NCBI GenBank assembly: GCA_902624085.1
Contig: CACNWD010000003.1
Coordinates: 23,045 to 87,044 of the forward strand
Length of the DNA stretch: 64,000 nucleotides
Direction: 5' to 3'
Origin: an uncultured Prochlorococcus sp.
GTDB lineage: Bacteria > Cyanobacteriota > Cyanobacteriia > PCC-6307 > Cyanobiaceae
A program made the translations under genes and the position numbers. Each line of letters opens with the position of its first letter. Positions within the stretch are counted from its first letter, which is position 1. Shown here one piece after another: positions 63,511 to 64,000 of this stretch. The notes beneath the pieces were generated by a model. That model searched no databases and was not told the origin of the DNA. It saw nothing but the letters and a program-made list of their open reading frames with translations.

Positions 63511-64000
63511 TCAAAGGCAATTATCATGTCTATTTGCTATAGATGGATGCCTAAGAATGGAGTCCATTAGACGAACACCTCTTAATTGATTTACAAGTGG
63601 CATATGTCCATCAGGTGCTTTTAAAGACCAACAAAAAGATGTTGGATACCTAGTCCAAATACCATCTTTCTTCCAACCTATTTTTGGCCAAAGTAAATCA
63701 TATCTCTTTCCTACAGACTTCAGTAATTTAGCTTGGTTAGAAAATCCAAATTTACCTTGAGAATAAATGTTCCATAATCTGTCTATTGTAACTAAATCTT
63801 CACCAGGAATATCTTTGACTTCGCTATAGAAAACATAACCTCTATTTTCTGCAACTTTACCAGCTAACTTTCTTAGGTAAGAACTTGTTAATCTATCAGC
63901 CTCTTCAAAATTTTGGTTTAATAAATTTAATTGCAAATTATCATAATTTAGATTTATTCCTGAATTAGTATAGTACCACTTATTATATATATCATTATCA
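63511..64000 (-). CDS. GUN4 domain protein (5' end outside window)
   Basis: EDLVTIDRLWNIYSQGKFGFSNQAKLLKSVGKRYDLLWPKIGWK, GHMP; frame stays open upstream of the listed TTG start to the window edge. Confidence 0.85.
   Translation of the reverse strand, partial: DNDIYNKWYYTNSGINLNYDNLQLNLLNQNFEEADRLTSSYLRKLAGKVAENRGYVFYSEVKDIPGEDLVTIDRLWNIYSQGKFGFSNQAKLLKSVGKRYDLLWPKIGWKKDGIWTRYPTSFCWSLKAPDGHMPLVNQLRGVRLMDSILRHPSIANRHDNCL

Overview
AT-rich, gene-dense chromosomal window. Protein content (psaK, a TTG-started 2Fe-2S ferredoxin, GUN4-like protein, CobN, dnaK2/dnaJ with a zinc-finger-less J protein, CCB-like cofactor assembly protein, DUF1995/DUF2499/DUF3110/DUF3593) and composition point to a picocyanobacterium, most likely a high-light-adapted Prochlorococcus. 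About 65 CDSs and two tRNAs (Met-CAT, Ser-GGA) are supported. Nearly all are housekeeping genes: metG, pheT, leuS, metH, ilvE, cobU, cobN, uvrC, coaD, dapF, pgi, purN, argC, ribBA, hisZ, htpG, dxs, ilvA, pyk, lspA, tadA, glnA. I see no prophage, transposon, CRISPR array or obvious defence island. The main unexplained signal is the unusually long (~0.7 kb) spacer after pheT. It holds a family of perfect hairpins/palindromes built on the same core (TAGTCT/AGACTA), a TATAAT box and a 37-codon smORF. Other points of interest are two more unlisted small ORFs (452..562 + and 56715..56894 -), a HemG-type protoporphyrinogen oxidase, a C-terminally extended RibBA, a candidate NtcA promoter and strong terminator flanking glnA, and many convergent gene pairs that overlap or abut. 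No computation or database search was run; family names come from reading the translations.
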